64,000 bases of DNA, taken from positions 1 through 64,000 of the forward strand of contig JAXLVK010000011.1 of assembly GCA_046329055.1 (NCBI GenBank). Reading direction: 5' to 3'. Positions 8,450 to 15,942 of this stretch are shown here, piece by piece. The notes beneath the pieces are model-generated. The model was not told the origin of the DNA. It saw only the letters and a program-made list of their open reading frames with translations, and did no database searches. Made by a program: the position numbers and the translations under genes. This DNA is from JADKCL01 sp046329055. GTDB lineage: Bacteria; Bacteroidota; Bacteroidia; J057; JADKCL01. Numbering within the stretch: position 1 is the first letter of the stretch; every line of letters starts with the position of its first letter.

Positions 8450-9346
8450 GTGGAAGCAGTCTTGACCATCAAAAGTCTCCGAAAGCAGTACGGCAAGATC
8501 ACGGCCGTGGACAGCTTGAATTTGGAGATCCCTCGCGGCACAATTTACGGCATCCTTGGCCCCAATGGCAGTGGCAAGACCACGACTTTGGGCATGGTGC
8601 TCGATGTGATCAACCGGACAGCAGGTGAATACCTCTGGTTCGGCGAACCTGGCAGCAAGGAGAGCCGGAAACGCATCGGGGCAATCCTGGAGGCGCCTTT
8701 GTTCTATCCTTACCTCAGCGGGTTCAACAACCTGCGGGTCGTGGCTCAGATCAAAGGGGCGGACATCAGCGAGATTGATCCCTTGCTGGAAATGGTGGGC
8801 CTGCTCGAACGCAAGAACTACCCCTTCAAGACCTACTCCTTGGGCATGAAGCAACGCCTGGCGATCGCGGCGGCGATGCTCCGCAAGCCAGAGGTCCTCA
8901 TCCTCGATGAGCCAACGAACGGTTTGGACCCGCAGGGCATTGTCGAAATCAGGGAGCTGATCCGGAAAATCGGCAGCCAAGGCGTCACGATTCTGCTGGC
9001 GAGCCACCTGCTGGACGAAGTGGAGAAAGTGTGTTCGCATGTCGCCGTTCTGCAAAAGGGGAAGCTCCTCTACTCTGGCCCGGTTGCCGAGATGAAGCCC
9101 GGTCAGGCGATGTTCATCCTGCAAGCACCAGAAATGGACAAGCTCAGGACGGTGGTCTCTCAAATGCCGACCTTCCAAAACGCCGAGCTGCATGACGGAA
9201 AACTGATCGTGACCTTCACGGAGGATCCCGAGCCCGCTAGCCTGAACATCCACCTCTTCAATTCCGGTGTGGCACTTTCCCACCTCGTGCTGCGGAAATC
9301 CACCCTGGAAGAGCAATTCCTCGAACTCACCAAAGCCCAGCCATGA
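8450..9346 (+). CDS. ABC transporter ATP-binding protein
   Basis: 298-residue nucleotide-binding subunit. Walker A is GPNGSGKT (residues 37-44), the signature is the variant YSLGMKQRL (129-137) common in the DrrA/bacitracin-type ABC-2 exporters, Walker B is LILDEP (150-155), and the switch His is in ASHLLDE (H186). A C-terminal ~80-residue extension is typical of exporters paired with ABC-2 permeases. It overlaps the permease by four bases (ATGA), so the two form one exporter. Cargo is unknown; lipid or antimicrobial export is usual for this group. The start is GTG 8450 or TTG 8462. Confidence 0.9.
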   Translation: MEAVLTIKSLRKQYGKITAVDSLNLEIPRGTIYGILGPNGSGKTTTLGMVLDVINRTAGEYLWFGEPGSKESRKRIGAILEAPLFYPYLSGFNNLRVVAQIKGADISEIDPLLEMVGLLERKNYPFKTYSLGMKQRLAIAAAMLRKPEVLILDEPTNGLDPQGIVEIRELIRKIGSQGVTILLASHLLDEVEKVCSHVAVLQKGKLLYSGPVAEMKPGQAMFILQAPEMDKLRTVVSQMPTFQNAELHDGKLIVTFTEDPEPASLNIHLFNSGVALSHLVLRKSTLEEQFLELTKAQP

Positions 9347-10152
9347 TCCGCCTCCTCAAAATCGAACTGAACAAGTTGCGCTCGTTCCGGGCTTTCTGGA
9401 TCCTCACGGGCATGTACTTCGTGGCCCTGGCCGGGACATTGCTGTCCATTCAAGGTGTCTTCAACACCCTGCTCAATGACAATGTCCCCACAGTGATGCA
9501 GGCGGGGCTCCGCTGGGACTTCTATTCCCTCCCGGACGGTTGGCACTACATGACCTGGGTCTCATCCCTCTTCAATTACCTCCTGCCCACCATCGTCATC
9601 ATCCTCATTTGCGCGGAATTCAATTACAAAACCGTGCGGCAAAACGTCATCAATGGGATGGGGCGCGCTGAATGGATGGCCGGGAAGCTGGTGTTGATGG
9701 GCTTTTTCGCACTTGCTAGCACCGCTGTCGTGGTCCTGTGCACGGTTTTCATGGGCCTATTCAACTCGGATTTGTCCGATGGGCTGGACTTGTTCAAACA
9801 AACCGGATACGTGCTAGGATATTTCATCCAGACCTCCGGCTACCTGATCCTGGCAATGCTCCTGAGCATCATCATCCGGCACACAGGCATCACCATCGGG
9901 ATCATGACCATCTATTCTCTCTTCCTGGAATTGGTGGTCGAACAATTGTCCATTCATCAGTTCGGCATGTCCAAGGACCTGAGGGTACTGTTCCCGCTTC
10001 GGGCGTTCAGCAACCTTGTGATGAACCCCTTCTCAGAATTGACATCCGGACCATTGCCCGTGGTTGATCCAACATCCTTGGCAGTATCGCTCATTTACAT
10101 CAGCATATTTGCTGGAATCGGATTTTGGTTGCTGAAGAAGCGAGACCTTTGA
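9343..10152 (+). CDS. ABC-2 type transporter permease
   Basis: 269 residues with six predicted membrane spans, the first at FRAFWILTGMYFVALAG and the last at LIYISIFAGIGFWLL, with a basic tail KKRDL. It has the ABC2_membrane architecture: a short cytoplasmic N-terminus, a large first loop, and a conserved ICAEFNYKTVRQNVINGM segment after span two that couples to the ATPase. It is translationally coupled to the ATPase gene at 8450. The stop is followed directly by the palindrome at 10155-10170. Confidence 0.88.
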   Translation: MIRLLKIELNKLRSFRAFWILTGMYFVALAGTLLSIQGVFNTLLNDNVPTVMQAGLRWDFYSLPDGWHYMTWVSSLFNYLLPTIVIILICAEFNYKTVRQNVINGMGRAEWMAGKLVLMGFFALASTAVVVLCTVFMGLFNSDLSDGLDLFKQTGYVLGYFIQTSGYLILAMLLSIIIRHTGITIGIMTIYSLFLELVVEQLSIHQFGMSKDLRVLFPLRAFSNLVMNPFSELTSGPLPVVDPTSLAVSLIYISIFAGIGFWLLKKRDL

Positions 10153-10154
10153 AT

Positions 10155-10170
10155 CCAACCTTAAGGTTGG
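10155..10170. promoter_or_regulatory. Perfect 16-bp palindrome, predicted MqsA-type operator
   Basis: CCAACCTTAAGGTTGG is a perfect palindrome. Its core AACCT-TA-AGGTT fits the published E. coli MqsA recognition pattern AACCT-N2-4-AGGTT. It lies 34 bp upstream of the -33 box of the toxin-antitoxin operon, whose antitoxin has an MqsA-like helix-turn-helix. It could alternatively act as a short hairpin (6-bp stem, TTAA loop) ending the ABC operon, since it begins two bases after the permease stop. Confidence 0.65.
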
Positions 10171-10204
10171 CATTTTCGGTAAAAATTTAAGTATAAGTGA
10201 TTTT

Positions 10205-10238
10205 TTTGTTGCAAAACAGAAAAAGAGGCGTATCTTTG
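10205..10238 (+). promoter_or_regulatory. Promoter of the toxin-antitoxin operon (TTTG-N22-TATCTTTG)
   Basis: TTTG at 10205-10208 and an exact TAnnTTTG box at 10231-10238, the Bacteroidota -33/-7 arrangement with slightly long spacing. Transcription would start near 10244-10246, at or just before the first possible start codon of the toxin. Confidence 0.65.
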
Positions 10239-10245
10239 TGGTGAA

Positions 10246-10620
10246 ATGAGGGGAATGATGAATGACAAAGCACAAGCAAGGAGATTCCTGAGCGGATTCC
10301 ATGAAAAAATGAAAGTGTTCGACATCCTATTTTTGGATGATCGTGGCAAAAACACCAGCACCCTGGCATTGCTGGAGATTAGCCCATTGGCACGAAGAAA
10401 GATCCTGGAAGGCCTCAAAGTTGAAGACTATTCACAGGGGCCGCTAGCAGAATCGGAATATGGGGGCCGGGCCGAGATGTGGGTATTTGGAAAGGAGCTG
10501 AAGCGGCAAGAAATCTACATCAAAATCACAATGGGCTTTCCAGGAGCAGCAGTGATCTGCATCTCCTTCCACATTGCCGAATATCCCATGCGTTACCCCT
10601 TCAAAGAACCAAAATCATAA
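10246..10620 (+). CDS. MqsR-like toxin of a type II toxin-antitoxin system
   Basis: 124 residues from the ATG at 10246; in-frame ATGs at 10255 and 10258 are also possible, and an AGGGG tract (10249-10253) lies just before the last. It has a small mixed alpha/beta composition. The C-terminal half, EMWVFGKELKRQEIYIKI then AVICISFH and PMRYPF, resembles the RelE-fold MqsR/HigB-type mRNA interferases, in which basic and aromatic residues cleave ribosome-bound or free mRNA. Toxin-first order and the antitoxin 20 bases downstream are as in mqsRA and higBA. Function is inferred from fold-like features and context; activity is not proven. Confidence 0.65.
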   Translation: MRGMMNDKAQARRFLSGFHEKMKVFDILFLDDRGKNTSTLALLEISPLARRKILEGLKVEDYSQGPLAESEYGGRAEMWVFGKELKRQEIYIKITMGFPGAAVICISFHIAEYPMRYPFKEPKS

Positions 10621-10640
10621 AGTTCCAAATTCATAAGGCC

Positions 10641-11654
10641 ATGAAAAGTCCATTCACAGGAAAAGAAATGACCCTGCTCAAGGAACAGCGAGAAATCGTG
10701 TTCAGAAAGGAGGCTTTCGAAGTCACTTTTCATTTCTGGAAATGTGCAGATACTGAGCAGCAGTTCACCGATGAGAGACTAGATGAACTGAATCTGGAAC
10801 AGGCGCATGCACAGTACCGGGTTCGACATCGACTACCATTCAAGGAAGAAATCGCGCAAATCCGCGAGCAATACGGGATTTCGGCGGCGAAGATGTCGGA
10901 GATTCTCGGATTCGGCGTCAACGTTTATCGGCAGTACGAGGCAGGCGAGGTGCCGAATGAGTCCAATGCAAGGCTGATTCAGTTGGCATCGGTTCCCGAG
11001 GATTTTCGCAGGTTGGTGCAACTTTGTGATGGGATCGATGAAAAATACAGGACGAAGCTCCTGATGCACATCGATCAGATGCGAGCGCACTCACTGGAAC
11101 AGGCAAAGCAGCAATCGCTTGAGGAATATCTGGTAGGCTCTAGGAATCCGGACGAGTACTCAGGCTATCGTCGGCCCAGCTTGTCCAAGGTCGGGGCACT
11201 CGTGGCTGCATTTGCCAAAGCCATGCAGCCTTGGAAGACACAACTGAACAAGCTGCTCTTCTATGCGGACTTCATCCATTTCAGCAAGACGTGCCAGTCA
11301 ATCACAGGGCTGCGATACATCGCCATCAAAATGGGGCCCGTCCCCAAGAACTTCGATGGCATCTTCCAATACCTTGTGAATCAAGACGTATGCAGCATCG
11401 ATTATGTCGAGTACGATGACAGCATAGTCGGGGAGCGATTCCTGCCTGCCTCAAGCGACCTAGCCGCCAATCTGACCGACGAGGAACTCGACACAGTGAA
11501 GGAGGTTGTGCGGAGATTTGAGGGAATGAGCACGCGTGACATCGTGTTTCTGAGCCACTTGGAGCGGGCTTGGGTGGAGACGATCGACCAAGAAAACCGG
11601 GGGATCAGCTACCAGCAATATGCCTTCAATTTGCAACGCTATCAGGTTTTGTAA
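10641..11654 (+). CDS. MqsA-like HTH / Panacea (DUF4065, SocA-type) antitoxin
   Basis: 337 residues from the ATG at 10641. Residues 1-40 correspond to the MqsA/YgiT zinc finger, but the ligands are mostly lost: the first CxxC is SPFT and only Cys35 of the second remains. Residues ~66-112 are an XRE/MqsA-type helix-turn-helix with GFGVNVYRQYEAGE (90-103); N94 aligns with the operator-reading Asn97 of E. coli MqsA, while the Arg101 position is Gln98. Residues ~185-337 form a Panacea/DUF4065 domain (LNKLLFYADF, then MGPVPKNF). Panacea domains neutralise many unrelated toxins. The protein should bind the toxin and repress the operon through the 10155-10170 palindrome. Confidence 0.8.
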   Translation: MKSPFTGKEMTLLKEQREIVFRKEAFEVTFHFWKCADTEQQFTDERLDELNLEQAHAQYRVRHRLPFKEEIAQIREQYGISAAKMSEILGFGVNVYRQYEAGEVPNESNARLIQLASVPEDFRRLVQLCDGIDEKYRTKLLMHIDQMRAHSLEQAKQQSLEEYLVGSRNPDEYSGYRRPSLSKVGALVAAFAKAMQPWKTQLNKLLFYADFIHFSKTCQSITGLRYIAIKMGPVPKNFDGIFQYLVNQDVCSIDYVEYDDSIVGERFLPASSDLAANLTDEELDTVKEVVRRFEGMSTRDIVFLSHLERAWVETIDQENRGISYQQYAFNLQRYQVL

Positions 11655-11687
11655 CGCGGGTTACTTGTTGCTGGCAAGGGACGGTCG

Positions 11688-11694
11688 TACTTTG
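11688..11694 (+). promoter_or_regulatory. Possible -7 box (TACTTTG)
   Basis: A TAnTTTG variant, one base shorter than consensus, with TTG at 11667-11669 upstream. It is 35 bp before the ATG of the desaturase-family gene. Confidence 0.3.
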
Positions 11695-11729
11695 TGACGT
11701 TTGGGGAAACTTCCCCCTGGACAGTTGGT

Positions 11730-12731
11730 ATGGAAAAGTACCTCAAGATCATCCAAGAATCCTACAGCTCCTTTGCTAGCTACCTCTGGGGCAGCATCAC
11801 GCATCCTGGAGTTGGCAGCTTCTTCTGGTGGACCATCGCCCTTTCGATCTTTTTCTTCGCATTGGAGATCATACGGCCGTGGCGGAAGCAGCAGCCTATC
11901 CTCCGGAAAGATTTCTGGATGGACCTCTTCTACGTCTTTTTCAATTTTTTCCTGTTTTCACTCATCGTCTGGGCTGCCGGGCAGAATGTCCTCGCGCAGC
12001 TCTTCGACGACTTCATCGGTCTGTTCGGTCTTGACAATGTGATCGCATTCCACGTGCATCAGCTTCCCGTCTGGGCGTATTACCTGATTCTCTTCCTCGT
12101 CGGGGACTTCGTGAGCTGGAATGTCCACAGACTGCTGCACCGATCAGCATGGCTCTGGGAATTGCACAAGGTGCATCACTCTGTCGAGCAGATGGGATTT
12201 GCGGCGCACGTGCGGTACCACTGGATGGAGAATGTAGTCTATTGGGTGTTCAGGTTCTTGCCTTTTGCGGTTCTGGGGGCGGACATGAGCCAAATCTTTG
12301 GGGTGCATGTGCTCAACCTCGCTTGGGGACACTTCAACCATACCAATATCACGGTGAATCCACGGGTCACGGGTGCGATTTTCGGGACCTTGGTCGGCTT
12401 GGGGCTGGCCTATCTCTATGCGACTGCGTGGTGGATGTGGATTGCTTGGATCGCGGGGGGAGTGCTGGTGTTCGGTGTTGTGCTGGGCAAATGGATGCGC
12501 CACATCTTCAACAGCCCTGAGATGCACCTCTGGCACCATGCATGGGAAATGCCCGAAAACCGCCCCTACGGCATCAATTTCGGCATCACACTCGCGATCT
12601 GGGATTACATCTTCGGGAGCGCTCATGTCCCCAAGATCGATGGAGAGGTGAAGCTGGGCTTCCCGGGTTTTGAACGCTTCCCGAAGGGATTCCTTGGTCA
12701 GTTGGTGCAGGGATTCATCAAGCTACGTTGA
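11730..12731 (+). CDS. Sterol desaturase / fatty acid hydroxylase family protein
   Basis: 333 residues from the ATG at 11730. It is a membrane-bound di-iron oxygenase family member with about five hydrophobic segments and the eight-His signature: HRLLH (H133, H137), HKVHH (H146, H149, H150), HFNHTN (H201, H204) and a final HLWHH. These histidines bind the di-iron centre that activates O2 for C-H hydroxylation or desaturation of lipids. In Bacteroidota such proteins hydroxylate fatty acyl chains, carotenoids or sphingolipid chains; which one cannot be told here. It converges on the next gene with five bases between the stops. Confidence 0.85.
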   Translation: MEKYLKIIQESYSSFASYLWGSITHPGVGSFFWWTIALSIFFFALEIIRPWRKQQPILRKDFWMDLFYVFFNFFLFSLIVWAAGQNVLAQLFDDFIGLFGLDNVIAFHVHQLPVWAYYLILFLVGDFVSWNVHRLLHRSAWLWELHKVHHSVEQMGFAAHVRYHWMENVVYWVFRFLPFAVLGADMSQIFGVHVLNLAWGHFNHTNITVNPRVTGAIFGTLVGLGLAYLYATAWWMWIAWIAGGVLVFGVVLGKWMRHIFNSPEMHLWHHAWEMPENRPYGINFGITLAIWDYIFGSAHVPKIDGEVKLGFPGFERFPKGFLGQLVQGFIKLR

Positions 12732-12736
12732 CGCGC

Positions 12737-13588
12737 CTACCACCTCCCACTGTGGTGGATTTCACTGCTGTGCATCATCAGCCATTCGTCCAAGGGACGG
12801 TAGAGCTCGGCTCCCGAAGGGTTGAGGTCCCCCCATTTGCAATTGCTCCTCCAATATGTCAGGATCCCCACGACATCTCTAAAGGAGTCCCACGACAGAT
12901 TTGCCGTTATCGGTACGCCCTCGAGCATGATCGAAGCATCAATCAGGTACTTGAATTCCCGGATGTCCAAGGCGATCTTGGAGTCCCAGCGTATGCGGCC
13001 TTCATGATAAAGCTGTAGATCATAGGTCGCGCCTTTGAACCGCTCCCGCTCGACGACGATCCTGAACCTGCCTTCGGCATCGGTCATCGCCCCCTCCAAC
13101 AATTCCCCATTCTGATATGCTGACACCCTTGCAAATGGAACCGCCTCGCGGGTATAGACATCCTCGACCAAGCCTGTAATGACAACTTCTCCGGTGTCCA
13201 CCAAGGCTTGCCGCATGGTCTCTGGCTTTCTCAATTCCTCCCGGCTTTCCTCAAGCCGTTGCGCCTGCAAGGTTGACAATCCCCAGACCTCCCAACCGAA
13301 GGCCATGACAAAGGCGAGCAAGAAAAATCGAAGCCGACTTTCAGGAAAACGCGCCAAGACGGCAGTCACAAATGGCAGCTTCGTTACCCTGTCCCGCTCA
13401 ATTCGGCCGCAGACTTCACCTTTCCCTGTGAGGATGGCTTGCTGCACTTCTGCATCCGGCACGCCTGCGAAGTCCCGCACAACCTTGCTACAGCGATCAC
13501 AGAATCGTCCTCCCGAAGCACTTCGCATGCCCTCGAAAGACTCCGGACAAGGCCGAGGAAGAAGAAATCCAGAAGTATCCATTTGCAT
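12737..13588 (-). CDS. Cys-motif / single-span protein with carboxypeptidase-regulatory-like domain
   Basis: 283 residues. The N-terminal ~55 residues hold a Cys module (PCPESF, then FCDRCSKVVRDFAG, then GEVCGRI). The CxxCxKxVxDF core recurs in many Bacteroidota membrane proteins of unknown role and looks like a small metal-binding cytoplasmic module. A transmembrane helix follows (FFLLAFVMAFGWEVWGLSTL, ~88-107). The periplasmic part contains a carboxypeptidase D regulatory-like beta sandwich (VVITGLVEDVYTREAVPFARV and GAMTDAEGRFRIVV). There is no enzyme domain. It may sense or scaffold across the inner membrane; that is inference. Confidence 0.6.
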   Translation of the reverse strand: MQMDTSGFLLPRPCPESFEGMRSASGGRFCDRCSKVVRDFAGVPDAEVQQAILTGKGEVCGRIERDRVTKLPFVTAVLARFPESRLRFFLLAFVMAFGWEVWGLSTLQAQRLEESREELRKPETMRQALVDTGEVVITGLVEDVYTREAVPFARVSAYQNGELLEGAMTDAEGRFRIVVERERFKGATYDLQLYHEGRIRWDSKIALDIREFKYLIDASIMLEGVPITANLSWDSFRDVVGILTYWRSNCKWGDLNPSGAELYRPLDEWLMMHSSEIHHSGRW

Positions 13589-13660
13589 TGACTTTCAACG
13601 AAAATGGACTGACTTTACCACAGCTACAAGCAAATCCAGCAGCTTGGATTACACAGTTGC

Positions 13661-15436
13661 TCAGCGGTTGCTGGGGAAATCGTTGGATTTGTCCACCACC
13701 AGTTTCATGTCCCGGTTCGCGACATCCCAAGCCGTTGCGAAGACGAGCTGCGCCACACGGGCTGCACGCGGGAACAGGATCTTCTCGATGTCGTCAGTGG
13801 ACTTGTGGTAGTCCTCGTGTACGCCGCTGAAGTAGAAGATCACCGGGATGCCGTGCTTGGCAAAGTTGTAGTGGTCGCTGCGGTAGTAGAAGCGGTTGGG
13901 ATCGTCCGGCGAATTGAAGGTATAGTCCAATTCCAGGTTGCCGACGACTTTGTTCGCATTTTCATTGGCGACATGGAGCTGAGAACTGAGCTTGTCGCTG
14001 CCAATGACATAGATGTACTGCGGTTCGCCCTTGTGGGCCTCGTCCACCCTGCCAATCATGTCGATGTTCAGGTCGCAAACGCTCTTCTGAATCGGGAAAA
14101 CCGGGTGGTCGGAGTAATATTTGGAACCCAGCAAGCCCTTTTCTTCGCCGGAAACGGGCATGAACAGGATCGTGCGACGAGGACGATTTCCCTCTTTCAC
14201 GGCCTCCATGAATGCTTCTGCCACTTCCAAGAGGGCCACAGTACCCGTGCCGTCATCGTCAGCGCCATTGAAAATCTCGCCATCATGGACACCGAGGTGG
14301 TCGTAGTGTGCGGTTAGGATCACCACTTCATCCTTTTTGTCGGTCCCTTCGATCATGCCCAGGACATTCTCAGCAACGATCTCCTCGTCCACAACGTCAG
14401 CCGTGAGGTTGAATTTGACTTTGGACAGGTCCACGGGACCAACTTCTGCCTTTACGGAGAGGGCTTTGCGCTGTGCTTCCACGGAGGTCTTGCCCTTTTT
14501 GAGAAGTTGGTTCATCATCGTCTCCGAGATGTAAAACGCCGGAACCGATGGCTCCTTTTCCTGGAGGTAGGCCAGCGTCAAGGAGCTGCCAGACATCATG
14601 TGCTTCATGCCCGGATTTTTCACCAGAGTGGCCATGTGTTCGTCCTCAAATGCCACAAGCACCGCCTTGGCACCCTTTTTTGCGAGCGCTTTCAGCTTCA
14701 TGTCGGGCGAGGTGGACCAGTCACTGGGCTGATCGCTGTTGGTGAGCACGTAGCCGTCCTTGATCTTGGGTTCGCCCGCGAGGACCACGGCGACCTTGTC
14801 TTTCAGGTCGAGACCCTTCAGGTTGTCGTAATCCTTGTCATCGATGCCGAATCCCGCAAAGACATAATCGGCCTCGAAGCTTTTCGCCAAGGACGTCTTG
14901 TTGAAGCTGATGAAATCCTTGGCGAATTCCAGCCGGTCCTTGCCAGTGAGCGAGATGCTTGCGGACTTAACGCTCAAGCGGCGGAGCTTGTATTCTTGGT
15001 ACCACTTGCCATTGTTCCCGGGCTTGAGGCCCATCTTTTGGAATTGCGTCGCGAGGAAGCGTGCAGCCACTTTCTGGCCACGGGTTCCGGTCTCGCGGCC
15101 CTCCAATTCGTCACTGGCAATGAAGCTCAGCAGGGCCTCCAAATCCTCGGCTGTGATGCTCTCCGCATATTTCTTGACCAAATCTGTATTGATCGGAGTT
15201 TCGTTGCCGGCTTTGACCACCTCCTTCATGAATGTGGTCGAGCCCCCACCACCACTGCTGCTTGTGGGGGTCTTGCTGCTTTGGCTGCCTGTGGCTGCAT
15301 CGGTGCCGCTGCTCGTCTTGTCAGGGCGAACGTCACGAATCTGCCTTGGATCAACAGGCTTTGTAACCTGGGCAACCGCTTGGAGGCCAGAAATCAGGGC
15401 AAGGGCAGCCAAGGAAAACTTCAAGAATTGCTTCAT
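13661..15436 (-). CDS. M28 family zinc aminopeptidase with PA domain
   Basis: 591 residues with a signal peptide (MKQFLKFSLAALALISGLQA to AQ) and a low-complexity Ser/Gly/Thr linker at ~45-68. The middle region (~150-320) is a protease-associated (PA) domain. The C-terminal M28 domain shows the di-zinc ligands: His in TAHYDHLG, Asp in FNGADDDGTG, the catalytic/ligand Glu pair in SGEEKGLLG, Asp in NIDMIGR and a final His in the GVHEDYHKSTDD region. It is secreted and releases N-terminal amino acids from peptides. It lies 59 bp downstream of rpiB on the same strand and may be the end of the glyA-tatC-rpiB transcript. Confidence 0.92.
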   Translation of the reverse strand: MKQFLKFSLAALALISGLQAVAQVTKPVDPRQIRDVRPDKTSSGTDAATGSQSSKTPTSSSGGGGSTTFMKEVVKAGNETPINTDLVKKYAESITAEDLEALLSFIASDELEGRETGTRGQKVAARFLATQFQKMGLKPGNNGKWYQEYKLRRLSVKSASISLTGKDRLEFAKDFISFNKTSLAKSFEADYVFAGFGIDDKDYDNLKGLDLKDKVAVVLAGEPKIKDGYVLTNSDQPSDWSTSPDMKLKALAKKGAKAVLVAFEDEHMATLVKNPGMKHMMSGSSLTLAYLQEKEPSVPAFYISETMMNQLLKKGKTSVEAQRKALSVKAEVGPVDLSKVKFNLTADVVDEEIVAENVLGMIEGTDKKDEVVILTAHYDHLGVHDGEIFNGADDDGTGTVALLEVAEAFMEAVKEGNRPRRTILFMPVSGEEKGLLGSKYYSDHPVFPIQKSVCDLNIDMIGRVDEAHKGEPQYIYVIGSDKLSSQLHVANENANKVVGNLELDYTFNSPDDPNRFYYRSDHYNFAKHGIPVIFYFSGVHEDYHKSTDDIEKILFPRAARVAQLVFATAWDVANRDMKLVVDKSNDFPSNR

Positions 15437-15495
15437 GGGGCAAATCTCAGGAAAAAAGTAAAGGTGGTGGGGTTAGATTTTGTGAATCAAGCGAC

Positions 15496-15939
15496 TCAAT
15501 CGTGGATGGCGATCTTGTCCACGCGATTTTGGTGCCTTCCGCCCTCAAATGCCGTCTCCAAGAAGGTTTTCACGATCTCCTTGGCGGATTCTAGGCTGAC
15601 GAAGCGCGCAGGCAGGCAGATGACATTGGCGTCATTGTGCTGACGTGCGAGGCTTGCGAGTGTCGGCTCCCAAGCGATGGCTGCCCGGACCTTCGAATAC
15701 TTGTTGGCTGTGATACAGACACCGTTGGCGCTGCCGCAGATGAGGATTCCGCTCGGGAACACGCCCTCCTGCACACCACGCGCAAGCGGATGCACATAAT
15801 CCGGGTAGTCGCAGGATGCCTCGGAGTTCGTCCCAAAGTCGGTCACTTCATAGCCCAGACCTTGCAGGTAGGCAACGATCTCGGACTTGTACGCGAAGCC
15901 GGCATGGTCGCCAGCGATGGCAATCTTCTTATCGCTCAT
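15496..15939 (-). CDS. rpiB: Ribose-5-phosphate isomerase B
   Basis: 147 residues, the normal length. It interconverts ribose 5-phosphate and ribulose 5-phosphate in the non-oxidative pentose phosphate pathway. Family signatures are present: the phosphate/substrate loop GDHAGFAYK near the N-terminus, YPDYVHPLA, the catalytic Cys in LICGSANGVCI and the HNDANVICLPAR segment. It begins three bases after the tatC stop, implying co-transcription and coupled translation. Confidence 0.95.
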   Translation of the reverse strand: MSDKKIAIAGDHAGFAYKSEIVAYLQGLGYEVTDFGTNSEASCDYPDYVHPLARGVQEGVFPSGILICGSANGVCITANKYSKVRAAIAWEPTLASLARQHNDANVICLPARFVSLESAKEIVKTFLETAFEGGRHQNRVDKIAIHD

Positions 15940-15942
15940 AGA

